Shown: positions 1 to 8,331, numbered from the stretch's first letter. The stretch: DNA of 64,000 nucleotides from Prevotella histicola JCM 15637 = DNF00424 (GCF_000613925.1 NZ_BAJX01000007.1:62001-126000), one strand, 5' to 3'. Numbers and translations: made by a program. The notes: a model not told the origin generated them from the sequence alone.

Positions 1-35
1 ATAGAATAGATATATTATATAGGTGTAAAACGGAA

Positions 36-70
36 ACAGAGGCTTACCTTATCTTGGTAATCCTCTGTCT
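36..70 (-). terminator. Hairpin after the lipoprotein gene
   Basis: Thirteen-base arms (36-48 and 56-68) pair with one mismatch around a 7-base loop just past the lipoprotein stop codon on the minus strand. The following T-run is weak, so it may be a weak terminator or a 3' stability hairpin. Confidence 0.5.
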
Positions 71-92
71 TTATCTTGTTGGTAATGTATTT

Positions 93-587
93 CTAATTTG
101 CTGTATAGCCTTGTAGGTGAAGCTTATCTATTATATCTTTTTGAATCGTTACCTTACCTTTATAGCTTCCTTCCTTGGTCTTGATTCCCGATTTATCTTT
201 CCATACATACTTAAAGCGGAATTCAATCTCGTGGTCACCAGTTTTACGAAGGTAGACATAGCTACCATTTTGGAAGAAATGCTCATCATATTCATAAGGT
301 CCACCACCTACGAATGATCCACCAGCAGACCAGTCACCTGGCTTGGTTAAGTCTATTTGCTGTCCAGCTAAAGTCTCTGAGATGTTCACAAAGACAGATT
401 CGTTGGTCAGTCCCAATGGGTAGAGAACTGAATAGTGTCCATCAAATTCACTGAAAAGAACGGGGACAATACCATCTGTTCCATTGTTGTCATCATCACT
501 GCTACAAGCACTAAAGCTAACACATAGTGCCAGTGCAAAGGCACAAGTCACAAGGGCATACGCCCATTTCTGAATACTTTTACGCAT
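93..587 (-). CDS. Hypothetical lipoprotein
   Basis: A 164-residue protein with a positively charged start, a hydrophobic stretch and a lipobox (FSAC) with cysteine near residue 28, followed by an acidic Ser/Asp/Asn-rich linker. That is the usual form of a Bacteroidetes surface or periplasmic lipoprotein. The mature part is Gly/Tyr-rich and probably beta-rich. I do not recognise a named domain. It is monocistronic, with a -7 promoter box upstream and a hairpin downstream, and is divergent from argS. Confidence 0.8.
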   Translation of the reverse strand: MRKSIQKWAYALVTCAFALALCVSFSACSSDDDNNGTDGIVPVLFSEFDGHYSVLYPLGLTNESVFVNISETLAGQQIDLTKPGDWSAGGSFVGGGPYEYDEHFFQNGSYVYLRKTGDHEIEFRFKYVWKDKSGIKTKEGSYKGKVTIQKDIIDKLHLQGYTAN

Positions 588-619
588 AATGTTTACCTTT
601 TAAATATTTATATCACTAG

Positions 620-627
620 CAAAGATA
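620..627 (-). promoter_or_regulatory. -7 box of the lipoprotein gene
   Basis: Reads TATCTTTG on the minus strand, matching the Bacteroidetes primary sigma -7 consensus TAnnTTTG, 33 bases before the start codon. Confidence 0.6.
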
Positions 628-736
628 GTATATATATCTTAAAAGAAGTAACAAATACTATAGAAAATAAAACATGTATATCAATTGTGCTGATGCTTTT
701 TCATAACCCTCCTGCCATTATTCGACTGATTTTCCG

Positions 737-744
737 TAACTTTG
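737..744 (+). promoter_or_regulatory. -7 box of argS
   Basis: TAACTTTG, 25 bases before the argS start codon. No clear -33 TTTG is seen at the expected spacing. Confidence 0.65.
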
Positions 745-769
745 CAGTCAGATAAAAAGAAAATATAAG

Positions 770-2590
770 ATGAAGATAGAAGACCAAATTACCAGTGCTG
801 CACTTGCAGCTGTCAAGGATTTATATGGAGTAGAGGTTCCTGAGAAGATGATTCAGTTGCAGAAAACACGTAGTGACTTTGAGGGTAACCTTACACTTGT
901 GACCTTTCCATTACTGAAAACATCACATAAGAAACCAGAAGATACTGCTCAGGATTTGGGTGAATACCTGAAGAAGAACTGTAAGGCAGTGGCTGACTTC
1001 AACGTTGTAAAGGGCTTCCTCAACCTTGTTATAGCACAGTCTGCATGGGTCGGACTACTAAATGACATCAATGGTGACGAGAAGTTCGGTGAGAAGCGCG
1101 TTACAGATGATAGTCCATTGGTAATGATAGAATACTCTTCACCTAATACTAATAAGCCTCTTCACTTAGGTCATGTACGTAACAACCTGCTTGGTTGGTC
1201 ATTGGCACAGATCATGGAAGCTAATGGAAACAAGGTTGTTAAGACGAATATCGTCAATGATCGTGGTATCCACATCTGCAAGTCAATGCTTGCTTGGCTC
1301 AAATGGGGAAATGGGATTACACCTGAGAAGGCTGGTAAGAAGGGTGATCACTTGATAGGTGATTTCTATGTTCTCTTTGATAAGCACTTCAAAGAGGAGT
1401 GTAAGCAGCTGCAGGAGCAGTATGAGAAGGAGGGAATGACAACTGATGAAGCTAAGGCTAAGGCTGAACAAGAGGCTCCACTCATAAAGGAAGCACACGA
1501 GATGCTCGTTAAATGGGAAAATAATGACCCAGAGATACGTGCTTTGTGGGAGAAGATGAACAGTTGGGTATATGCTGGCTTTGATGAGACCTACAAAGCG
1601 TTGGGTGTTGGTTTTGATAAGATTTACTATGAGTCAAATACCTATCTTGTTGGTAAGAAGAAGGTGGAAGAGGGCTTGAAGAAGGGTCTTTTCATCCGTA
1701 AGGACGATAATTCTGTATGGGCTGACCTGACCAATGAGGGATTAGACCAGAAACTTCTGCTGCGTAAAGATGGCACATCGGTCTATATGACACAGGATAT
1801 CGGTACGGCAGAGATGCGTTTTAATGATTTCCCTATCGACAAGATGATCTATGTTGTAGGTAACGAGCAGAACTATCACTTCCAGGTTCTTTCTATTCTC
1901 TTAGACCGTTTAGGCTTCAAATGGGGTAAAGACCTTGTACATTTCTCTTATGGTATGGTTGAATTGCCAAACGGAAAAATGAAAAGCCGTGAGGGAACGG
2001 TAGTTGATGCCGATGATCTTGTTGCATCAATGATTGAGAATGCCAAGACACTTAGTGAGGATAAGGTGAATAAATTGGAAGGTATCACCGAAGAAGAGAA
2101 GAACGAAATAGCTCGCATTGTAGGTATGGGAGCTCTGAAATACTTCATCCTGAAGGTTGATGCACGTAAGAATATGCTCTTCAATCCTGAAGAGTCAATT
2201 GACTTTAATGGTAATACGGGTCCATTTATTCAATATACTTATGCTCGTATCCGTAGTATTCTCCGTAAGGCTGAGGCTCAGAACATCACCTTGCCAGACA
2301 CCTTGAATGATGATGCACCATTGAATGAGAAGGAAATAGCACTCATCCAGAAGCTGAATGATTTCAGTGTAGCAGTAGCTCAAGCTGGTGTTGACTATAG
2401 TCCAAGTGGTATTGCAAACTACTGTTATGAGTTAACAAAGGAGTTCAATCAGTTCTATCATGACTATAGTATCCTCAATGCTGATTCTGATGCAGAGAAG
2501 ATAACCCGTCTTGTTCTTGCTAAGAACGTGGCTAAGGTTATCAAGAACGGTATGGCTCTGTTGGGTATTGAAGTGCCTGAGAGGATGTAA
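770..2590 (+). CDS. argS: Arginyl-tRNA synthetase
   Basis: A class I aminoacyl-tRNA synthetase that charges tRNA-Arg with arginine in the cytoplasm. At 606 residues it is full length. Visible motifs are an N-terminal Add-1-like domain, the HIGH motif as HLGH near residue 131 after SSPNTNKPL, a KMSK-type loop as KMKSREG near residue 403, and a C-terminal DALR anticodon-binding domain starting near FIQYTYARI (about 487). The ATG follows a TAACTTTG box. A GC-rich palindrome lies 12 bases after the stop and may act as its terminator. Confidence 0.98.
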   Translation: MKIEDQITSAALAAVKDLYGVEVPEKMIQLQKTRSDFEGNLTLVTFPLLKTSHKKPEDTAQDLGEYLKKNCKAVADFNVVKGFLNLVIAQSAWVGLLNDINGDEKFGEKRVTDDSPLVMIEYSSPNTNKPLHLGHVRNNLLGWSLAQIMEANGNKVVKTNIVNDRGIHICKSMLAWLKWGNGITPEKAGKKGDHLIGDFYVLFDKHFKEECKQLQEQYEKEGMTTDEAKAKAEQEAPLIKEAHEMLVKWENNDPEIRALWEKMNSWVYAGFDETYKALGVGFDKIYYESNTYLVGKKKVEEGLKKGLFIRKDDNSVWADLTNEGLDQKLLLRKDGTSVYMTQDIGTAEMRFNDFPIDKMIYVVGNEQNYHFQVLSILLDRLGFKWGKDLVHFSYGMVELPNGKMKSREGTVVDADDLVASMIENAKTLSEDKVNKLEGITEEEKNEIARIVGMGALKYFILKVDARKNMLFNPEESIDFNGNTGPFIQYTYARIRSILRKAEAQNITLPDTLNDDAPLNEKEIALIQKLNDFSVAVAQAGVDYSPSGIANYCYELTKEFNQFYHDYSILNADSDAEKITRLVLAKNVAKVIKNGMALLGIEVPERM

Positions 2591-2593
2591 GCC

Positions 2594-2641
2594 CCACCCC
2601 GACCCTCCCCGAAGGGGGAGGGAGACTAATTGGGTGAGGTG
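2594..2641 (+). repeat. GC-rich REP-like palindrome, copy 1
   Basis: The core is a perfect 8-bp hairpin (CCCTCCCC, loop GAAG, GGGGAGGG; 2603-2622) with conserved shoulders before (CCCGA) and after (GAGAC). The same shoulders recur at 3640-3704 and, inverted, at 4145-4202. There the loop carries an insertion of about 29 bases. Confidence 0.75.
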
Positions 2642-2673
2642 GATAAAAATAAACCTTGCTCTTGATTAAGACT

Positions 2674-3165
2674 ATGTATATCTACGAAACGGCTGATGAG
2701 ATAGAGTATGAACTGCTGAAAGCGAATGCTATCAAGAACAGACAATACGCGACACAAGCAGAAAATCTACTTTGGTTATACCTAAAAGGAAAACAAAGTG
2801 GGTACAAGTTTCGTAGACAACATGTCATCAAACAATATATTGTCGACTTCATTAACCTTAAGTATAAACTTATTGTTGAAATTGATGGTAAGTATCATTT
2901 TAGAGATGAACAGATTATAAAGGATGAAGAACGAACTCGTGACCTTGAGCAATGGGGTTATAGGGTCATCCGATTCACTAATGAAGAAATCTTTAACCAT
3001 CGAGAAGAAGTTATCAAGAAGATTAAAAAGACCATAATGGCAATAGAATCATATAATACGGATCAAATTGGTGGTGGTCAGCTAAACACACAGACGAGTT
3101 CTCAAACAAACACTCAGTCAGGTGTCCAACCACAGCAGACTGGGGCTTCCCCTTCGGGGGATTGA
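2674..3165 (+). CDS. DUF559 endonuclease-like protein
   Basis: The ATG at 2674 starts a protein of about 163 residues; an in-frame TTG at 2656 is less likely. Residues 15-125 match the DUF559 family, a Vsr/PD-(D/E)XK-like fold. Visible are AENLLWLYLKGKQSGYKFRRQ, then VDFINLKYKLIVEIDGKYH, and a late WGYRVIRFTNEEI, all typical of the family. The C-terminal 35 residues are low-complexity Gln/Thr/Ser, and the last ones (GASPSGD) are encoded by a GC-rich repeat. It is flanked by REP-like palindromes and overlaps the next gene by 4 bases. The role is unknown. Confidence 0.85.
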   Translation: MYIYETADEIEYELLKANAIKNRQYATQAENLLWLYLKGKQSGYKFRRQHVIKQYIVDFINLKYKLIVEIDGKYHFRDEQIIKDEERTRDLEQWGYRVIRFTNEEIFNHREEVIKKIKKTIMAIESYNTDQIGGGQLNTQTSSQTNTQSGVQPQQTGASPSGD

Positions 3166-3170
3166 GGGGG
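3141..3170 (+). repeat. GC-rich repeat read into the DUF559 C-terminus
   Basis: GGGGCTTCCCC-type and CCCCTTCGGGGG inverted motifs resemble the hairpins at 2603 and 3647. They lie across the end of the DUF559 gene and the only plausible start of the next gene. Confidence 0.5.
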
Positions 3171-3632
3171 GCTGTTGTAAACCCACCTTCATATCGCAAT
3201 GATACTGTACTCCCTCTACCAAAGGAGGTTCGTTGTCCTTCATGGGCTGTCGATGCTGCTTGCTCCGGCAACCCAGGACCAATGGAATATCAATGTGTTG
3301 ACCTACAGACTGGGGCTCAAGTGTTCCATTTCGGACCAGTTCAGGGGACGAATAATATTGGTGAATTCCTTGCTATTGTCCATGCTTTAGCTTTGATGGA
3401 GAAGCAAGGAATAACAGATAAGGTTATTTACAGTGACTCTTATAATGCTATTTTGTGGGTAAATAAGAAACATTGCAAGACGACACTTGAACGTAATTCC
3501 AAAACCGAACAGCTTTATCAGGTCATCGCACGTGCAGAACAGTGGCTTCGAACGCATAAGGTTACCACACCCATTATTAAGTGGGAGACAAAACAGTGGG
3601 GAGAAATTCCTGCCGATTTTGGAAGGAAATAG
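3162..3632 (+). CDS. RNase H-like protein without its N-terminal domain
   Basis: Type 1 RNase H fold, which cleaves RNA in RNA-DNA hybrids. Metal-binding residues can be placed: Asp in AVDAACSGNPGP (about residue 29), Glu in NNIGEFLAIVHAL (about 66), Asp in IYSDSYNAI (about 90) and Asp in the terminal EIPADFGRK. Bacteroidetes relatives I know carry an N-terminal viroplasmin-type hybrid-binding domain of about 60 residues. Here it is absent. There is no ATG before the catalytic domain; the best start is TTG 3162, inside a GC-rich repeat and overlapping the DUF559 stop. The upstream frame is open to 3057 but has no viroplasmin sequence. Confidence 0.8.
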   Translation: MRGAVVNPPSYRNDTVLPLPKEVRCPSWAVDAACSGNPGPMEYQCVDLQTGAQVFHFGPVQGTNNIGEFLAIVHALALMEKQGITDKVIYSDSYNAILWVNKKHCKTTLERNSKTEQLYQVIARAEQWLRTHKVTTPIIKWETKQWGEIPADFGRK

Positions 3633-3646
3633 AAGCTCCATCCCGA

Positions 3647-3704
3647 CCCTCCCCGAACCAACGGTCACTGACCGAAGGGAAGTAATGGGGGAAGGGAGAC
3701 AAAT
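3647..3704 (+). repeat. 58-bp repeat, left copy (inverted partner at 4145)
   Basis: These 58 bases occur again, identical and inverted, at 4145-4202. The repeat is the same family as the palindrome at 2594 but has about 29 extra bases in the loop, including the small palindrome CGGTCACTGACCG. Confidence 0.9.
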
Positions 3705-3786
3705 TCGCGTATGGTTTGGTATGATTCATAAATGGATTGGGGTAAGAAGTAATATCAACTATATACTACAAAAGTTTATTCTTCAT

Positions 3787-3875
3787 TTGCTGTCACTTTT
3801 AACACTCTGTGCTAATATGTTTATTACCAATATGTTATATGGATTTGTGGGGTGACGGTAGTGACAGGAAAATGG
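3787..3875 (+). repeat. Dispersed CTGTCACT...AGTGACAG element, copy 1
   Basis: It opens with GCTGTCACTTTTAACA and ends with GTGAC-N5-GTGACAGGAAAA, so the ends are inverted CTGTCAC/GTGACAG motifs. A similar sequence lies inverted at 9903-9988. The middle parts differ in length and sequence. Confidence 0.55.
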
Positions 3876-3999
3876 GATTATGGCGAATCAAATAAAAGCA
3901 GATTTGTAATGGATAAGAGTCTATTGGGTTCGAATAAGGGATAATAGTCTCAGTAGAAATAGCGTTCAACAGTAACAACATACCAAATAAAGGAATCTA

Positions 4000-4035
4000 A
4001 AACGCTCCAGTAAGTCAGAACTTACTGGAGCGTTT
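4000..4035 (+). terminator. Perfect 16-bp hairpin between the 58-bp inverted repeats
   Basis: Arms 4000-4015 and 4020-4035 are fully complementary around a CAGA loop, with moderately T-rich flanks. It could terminate the RNase H transcript or the convergent fabI transcript. Confidence 0.6.
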
Positions 4036-4144
4036 ATTATTTCTCTTATAACCTTCCTCAACAAGCTTATAAAGAGGAGTTACATTAGATGGAAGTAGAG
4101 AATTACATCTATAAAGACAATCCCCTTTATTCTACTCATCCTCT

Positions 4145-4202
4145 ATTTGTCTCCCTTCCCCCATTACTTCCCTTCGGTCAGTGACCGTTGGTTCGGGGAG
4201 GG
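4145..4202 (-). repeat. 58-bp repeat, right copy (inverted)
   Basis: Exact reverse complement of 3647-3704. The two copies frame 440 bases that hold a dispersed repeat and a hairpin but no credible gene. This copy ends 6 bases after the fabI stop codon. Confidence 0.9.
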
Positions 4203-4208
4203 GCTATT

Positions 4209-5066
4209 TTATCCGTAGATAATATTACCGTTCTCGTCCTTGTACTCATCAAGTCCCTTCTCGTATGTAGCCATAGCACGCAGACTCATACCTACATTTG
4301 AGAAGCCACCATCGTGGTAAAGGTTTTGCATTGTCACCTTACGAGTGAGGTCTGAGAACATCACGATGCAATAGTCTGCACACTCATCAGCACTGGCATT
4401 GCCCAGAGGTGACATACGGTCGGCGAAGTCGAAGAGCTTATCCATACCCTTTACACCAGATCCTGCAGTCGTCATGGTTGGTGATTGAGAAATGGTATTG
4501 ATTCTAACATGGTGCTCACGACCATAGATGTAGCCGAAGCTACGAGCAATACTCTCCAGCAAAGCCTTGGCGTCAGCCATGTCATTGTAACCGTAGAAGG
4601 TACGCTGGGCAGCGACATAAGACAGAGCGAGGATTGAACCATACTCATTAATAGCGTCGAGCTTCTTGGCACTCTGAATCATCTTGTGGAATGAAACAGC
4701 AGATATATCGAGTGTAGTGTCAAGCAACTTGTAGTCCAAGTCATCATATGTGCGGTGCTTACGAACGTTTGGGGACATACCGATAGAGTGCAGAACGAAG
4801 TCGATCTTGCCACCCAGAATTTCCATTGAACGTTTGAAAACATTCTCTAAGTCCTCAACATTAGTAGCATCAGCAGGGATAACCTCGCAGTGAAGCTTTT
4901 CTGACAGCGCACTGACAGTACCCATACGTACTGCAACAGGAGTGTTAGACAAGGTGATTGTTGCACCTTCTTCTACTGCTTTCTCAGCAACTTTCCAAGC
5001 AATTGATTTCTCGTTAAGAGCCCCGAAAATAATACCTCTTTTACCTTTTAATAAGTTGTAACTCAT
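4209..5066 (-). CDS. fabI: Enoyl-[acyl-carrier-protein] reductase
   Basis: NAD(P)H-dependent reductase of the last step of type II fatty acid elongation, cytoplasmic. At 285 residues it is a short-chain dehydrogenase of the FabI kind. It has a divergent nucleotide-binding start (GKRGIIFGALNEKSIAW), HSIGMSPN in place of the usual NNAG, and the FabI active site Tyr-x6-Lys as YNDMADAK (about residues 160-167). NTISQSPTMTTAGSGV is the substrate-loop region. It is longer at the C-terminus than E. coli FabI. It is monocistronic. Confidence 0.95.
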   Translation of the reverse strand: MSYNLLKGKRGIIFGALNEKSIAWKVAEKAVEEGATITLSNTPVAVRMGTVSALSEKLHCEVIPADATNVEDLENVFKRSMEILGGKIDFVLHSIGMSPNVRKHRTYDDLDYKLLDTTLDISAVSFHKMIQSAKKLDAINEYGSILALSYVAAQRTFYGYNDMADAKALLESIARSFGYIYGREHHVRINTISQSPTMTTAGSGVKGMDKLFDFADRMSPLGNASADECADYCIVMFSDLTRKVTMQNLYHDGGFSNVGMSLRAMATYEKGLDEYKDENGNIIYG

Positions 5067-5250
5067 AATCTTCGTTGTTGTAATTTGGTGTAAAGGTAAG
5101 AAAAAAAGGTTGATTTGCCAAGAGTTTATGGATAAATAACATCACGGATGCTATCCGTATGTGCCGATACGTGACCTTTATCTCGGGTAATATCTTGGTG
5201 TACGAACCTTCTTTTGTAAATAAATGAATAGACTTTGGGAGGGTTCTGCT

Positions 5251-5868
5251 TTATCTTTTATGTGTGATGAAACAACGCAACATATAGACAATAAACATTC
5301 CTGTAGAACCCACTAGTGCCATAGCCATATCTTTCTGCGCATCCCACATGTCCCCTTGTTGACCGTTATAATTGTCAGCTGCATCTGGCGTCATAACGAT
5401 TGTTAGTAACCATTCGAATAATTCGTAAATCATACTACCCGTTTGAATCATCAGCCAAGCCATAAAAATAGCAACAAATGATGGTTGTTTTACCCACTTC
5501 CTACAAATATAAACGAAATAAGGGAATAGGAATACACCGAAAGAAAAGTGTACTAACCGATCGTAATGATTGCGTGGGTCGTGGAAAAAGTGAGCATCTA
5601 TTATGCCTAATGAAACTGCCCACTCTTTGTAAGGAACGTATGAATAAATATATCGGGCACCTATTACATGGAGGATTGTAAAACAAGTGATCCCTATAAA
5701 GGCTGACATGGGTAGCCTTTTTCTGAACACATCAATAGTCAGAGGTATCAATAACAATACTGTGCCAATATGCTGAAGTACCTGTTCGTTCGGATAAATC
5801 GGATGAATACACGTAATGATCGTTATTGCCACTACCAACAGAACAAGTGTTAATCTTATCTTATCCAT
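5251..5868 (-). CDS. DUF2238 (YjdF-type) membrane protein
   Basis: A 205-residue polytopic inner-membrane protein with about six hydrophobic segments. The family signature is clear: HFFHDPRNHYDRLVHFSFG in the middle and YNGQQGDMWDAQKDMAMAL before the last helix. The family is widespread in bacteria, E. coli YjdF included, and no function is established that I know of. A TATCTTTG box lies just upstream. It is monocistronic, next to a mobile-element remnant. Confidence 0.88.
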   Translation of the reverse strand: MDKIRLTLVLLVVAITIITCIHPIYPNEQVLQHIGTVLLLIPLTIDVFRKRLPMSAFIGITCFTILHVIGARYIYSYVPYKEWAVSLGIIDAHFFHDPRNHYDRLVHFSFGVFLFPYFVYICRKWVKQPSFVAIFMAWLMIQTGSMIYELFEWLLTIVMTPDAADNYNGQQGDMWDAQKDMAMALVGSTGMFIVYMLRCFITHKR

Positions 5869-5896
5869 TGACCTGCTTTTTGATTATACAACATAA

Positions 5897-5904
5897 CAAA
5901 GATA
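5897..5904 (-). promoter_or_regulatory. -7 box of the DUF2238 gene
   Basis: TATCTTTG on the minus strand, 28 bases before the start codon and 11 bases from the target duplication of the adjacent insertion element. Confidence 0.6.
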
Positions 5905-5922
5905 GTTCTTTTTTATAAATTA

Positions 5923-6412
5923 ACGTTAGTTCGACGAATTACAAGTGTCTATAAATCTGGTGATTAACGAACTTCTGTTACAACTTGAAGGAACTGATAT
6001 ACAAACAGTTATAAACAAAAATCGTTATAATGACCGAGAACAAAGTTACTGAAATCTTTTATATGGCAGATGACTTCTGCAAGTTTTTTGATGCAATGAC
6101 AGCAAAATATACGCTAAAACCTAACGGAAAAAGAAAATATCATTGGGATTCTACAATGTCAAAGGCAGAAGTTATGCTGATAATGATCCTTTTCCACGAT
6201 TCTGGTTGTTGCTGCTTTATAGAGAAGGTGAATGATGAACTAAAGAACATTGCACAGGTGGAATGCTCCAGGCATAGATGCTTTGGCAATTTCATCGTCA
6301 ACTCATTAGGGACAATTGCTGCCTATTGTCTGTCTCCAAAGAAGTTGCGCATCAATATACAAAGGACCATTTACACACAGCTTACATTGTCCTGAATTCG
6401 TCGAATTCACGT
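5923..6412 (+). mobile_element. Internally deleted IS982-type element, copy 1 (490 bp)
   Basis: Bounded by imperfect terminal inverted repeats (ACGTTAGTTCGACGAATT and the complement of AATTCGTCGAATTCACGT) and a 7-bp target duplication TAAATTA (5916-5922 and 6413-6419). The inside encodes only the first about 60 and last about 55 residues of an IS982-family transposase, joined in frame (6030-6395, 121 aa). The catalytic middle is missing, so it cannot move by itself. A second copy with the same deletion lies at 11334-11821. Confidence 0.85.
6030..6395 (+). pseudogene. IS982-family transposase, N- and C-termini fused
   Basis: The start (MTENKVTEIFYMADDFCKFF) and MSKAEVMLIMILFHDSG are typical of IS982-family N-termini. 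VNDELKNIAQ...HRCFGNFIVNSL and QRTIYTQLTL match the family C-terminus. About 180 residues holding the acidic catalytic residues are absent. The join keeps the frame open, so a 121-residue chimera could be made, but it has no transposase activity to expect. Confidence 0.85.
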
Positions 6413-6477
6413 TAAATTAATGCCTAAAAATATGTGCTTTTGTACTTATTAATATATGTTATTAGCAAATTAAATCG

Positions 6478-6485
6478 TACCTTTG
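6478..6485 (+). promoter_or_regulatory. -7 box of the fimbrillin-like gene
   Basis: TACCTTTG, 73 bases before the chosen start at 6559. The earlier in-frame TTG at 6517 would lie only 31 bases downstream. Confidence 0.65.
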
Positions 6486-6558
6486 CAGCCGACAAAATGT
6501 AAATTGAATATAAATTTTGGTAATTTGTATGTACATCTTACCTGTATTATCACTAAGA

Positions 6559-8241
6559 ATGAATAAGAAAAATACAACTTTCTGGCTACTGCCATTACTC
6601 TTTTCTTTGGCAGTTACCGTGTTTTCAGGCTGTAATAACACCGAAAACTCTGTTATTAACGATGATGATGCACCTGCTGACGCAAAGGGTAGTCTGGTGT
6701 CGTTTGGGTTGAGTACAAGCCAATATTCAGAAGGAAGTCCTGTCTCACGTGCTGCTGGTAATAATGAAGGACGTGTCGTTTCATCGTCAACAGACGACCT
6801 CGGTAATGGACTTGAAGCGCTTGTAGAAGTAGTAGAAAACCCTGTTGAAGCTAAGACACGTGCAGCAAGCAATGCTCCTGCTGGCAAATATACTATACTT
6901 GCATATCAAGGAACAGATTTAAAACAGAAGTGGGAAATCAACTATAATGGATCTACTTACACAATGGTTGATGGTTCAAATCCCGAAAAATATTTGGCCC
7001 CCGGTACGTATCAATTTTATGTGTTCAATGATAAGCTCTCGTTGGAGAATGGAAAAGTTATAACCTCATTTACGAATAGTGAGAAAGAAGGATTATATGT
7101 GAAGCAAGATGTTACGATACCAAATCAGAAGAAGTATAAAATAAGTTTTGTATTAAAGCCATCTCTTGCTCAAGTATATTTTAAAATAAAAGCTTTTAGC
7201 AATGCAGCTTTCAATGGTGCAATGTCTGGTAAGCTGACTTATGATGCAAATACGATTCCCTCAACTTTAGCACTTGATCCAACGACAGGAGTAACTACAA
7301 CGACAAACAATACGTCTGCTGGACAGGTTGCTGTTGGTAGTTTCACTGCTAACCAAAGCAATGATGTTAAATCGTCTTACATAGTAATGACAAGCCCACG
7401 TTATTTCCTTCCAGGCACAGATGTGTCTAAGCTAAAGTTCACTTTCAATAGTACGGCAGAAGGAACCGATGGAAAAATATATGATAAAGCTGTTGCAGGT
7501 AAAGTGCTAAATATAACTAATGCAATTCCAGGTAACCTTGTTGCAGGTACAAGTTATACAGTTTATGCAACCGTTTATTATAAAGCTAATTATTTATTCA
7601 CTGATGGTACAGTGGGTTCTTTACTTGAGAATAAGAGTAAAACTCCTATTGGCTTGGTAGTTAATGAAGACAAGCGTATTGCAGTTTCATTAAGAAATGT
7701 GGGAAATTATCAATGGACGACTCTTGGTAGAAATGGAAATAGTAAGACCGTTTATAGCTATAATGTATCAGGCTTGCAACAAGCAAGAGATAAATATGAT
7801 GGATTTGAAGAGACTTGGGTTGGAGCTTATACGATAAAACCAAGTGGACTAATCAAAGCAAATAGTACTTCTTTCCCAGCTTTCTATTATGCTGCACGAT
7901 ATGCAAATGATATTAATGGAAAGAAATGGTATTTGCCAGGTGTTGGTGATTGGTATTTAGCTTTGAAATATTTTGGAATAAATGATGCGACAAACGGATA
8001 TGTTAAAGGTGGGGGTATAAAACATTCTTGGGGAGGTAGTTTGGGTTATCAACTCGCCGAAATATTGTTCTATCAAGTAAATGGTGATGCTTTTGATGAT
8101 TGGTACTGGACAGCAAATGCTTGGAACTCTGCTAATGCTGCTGCTATTTCGGTTTTAATTTACAAGTCAAATGAGATGGTGCATTTTGGAGGAGCTGATA
8201 AAGGAGCTGGAGCAAATGTAAGGGCTTTCATAAAGTATTAA
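6559..8241 (+). CDS. Fimbrillin-like surface lipoprotein
   Basis: About 560 residues from ATG 6559, chosen because MNKKNTTFWLLPLLFSLAVT makes a clean lipoprotein signal peptide ending in the lipobox FSGC. The N-terminal half has the features of Bacteroidetes fimbrillin/Mfa-like proteins: lipidation, an Arg-rich ARAA-type cleavage-like segment (KTRAASNAPAGKY) and beta-strand repeats. The C-terminal 130 residues (AARYANDINGKKWYLPGVGDW ... YWTANAWNS ... VRAFIKY) resemble a DUF1566/lectin-like tip domain. It is probably a minor or tip fimbrial subunit or adhesin. No chaperone or other fimbrial gene is adjacent. Confidence 0.75.
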   Translation: MNKKNTTFWLLPLLFSLAVTVFSGCNNTENSVINDDDAPADAKGSLVSFGLSTSQYSEGSPVSRAAGNNEGRVVSSSTDDLGNGLEALVEVVENPVEAKTRAASNAPAGKYTILAYQGTDLKQKWEINYNGSTYTMVDGSNPEKYLAPGTYQFYVFNDKLSLENGKVITSFTNSEKEGLYVKQDVTIPNQKKYKISFVLKPSLAQVYFKIKAFSNAAFNGAMSGKLTYDANTIPSTLALDPTTGVTTTTNNTSAGQVAVGSFTANQSNDVKSSYIVMTSPRYFLPGTDVSKLKFTFNSTAEGTDGKIYDKAVAGKVLNITNAIPGNLVAGTSYTVYATVYYKANYLFTDGTVGSLLENKSKTPIGLVVNEDKRIAVSLRNVGNYQWTTLGRNGNSKTVYSYNVSGLQQARDKYDGFEETWVGAYTIKPSGLIKANSTSFPAFYYAARYANDINGKKWYLPGVGDWYLALKYFGINDATNGYVKGGGIKHSWGGSLGYQLAEILFYQVNGDAFDDWYWTANAWNSANAAAISVLIYKSNEMVHFGGADKGAGANVRAFIKY

Positions 8242-8271
8242 GCGATAAGAGAATACTTAGCATCTTAGATT

Positions 8272-8315
8272 ATAAAGAAAAAGAGGATTGATTAATCAAT
8301 CCTCTTTTTTCTTTA
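8272..8315 (+). terminator. Bidirectional terminator between convergent genes
   Basis: A palindrome of more than 20 bp per arm (centre GATTAATC) with an A-run on the left and a T-run on the right. It lies between the fimbrillin-like gene and the small minus-strand gene and should stop transcription from both sides. Confidence 0.85.
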
Positions 8316-8331
8316 TAATGAGTATATCTCT

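Noticed and set aside
3487..3855. 122-codon open frame across the RNase H gene and the 58-bp repeat
   Set aside because: It overlaps RNase H in another frame and then runs through non-coding repeats.
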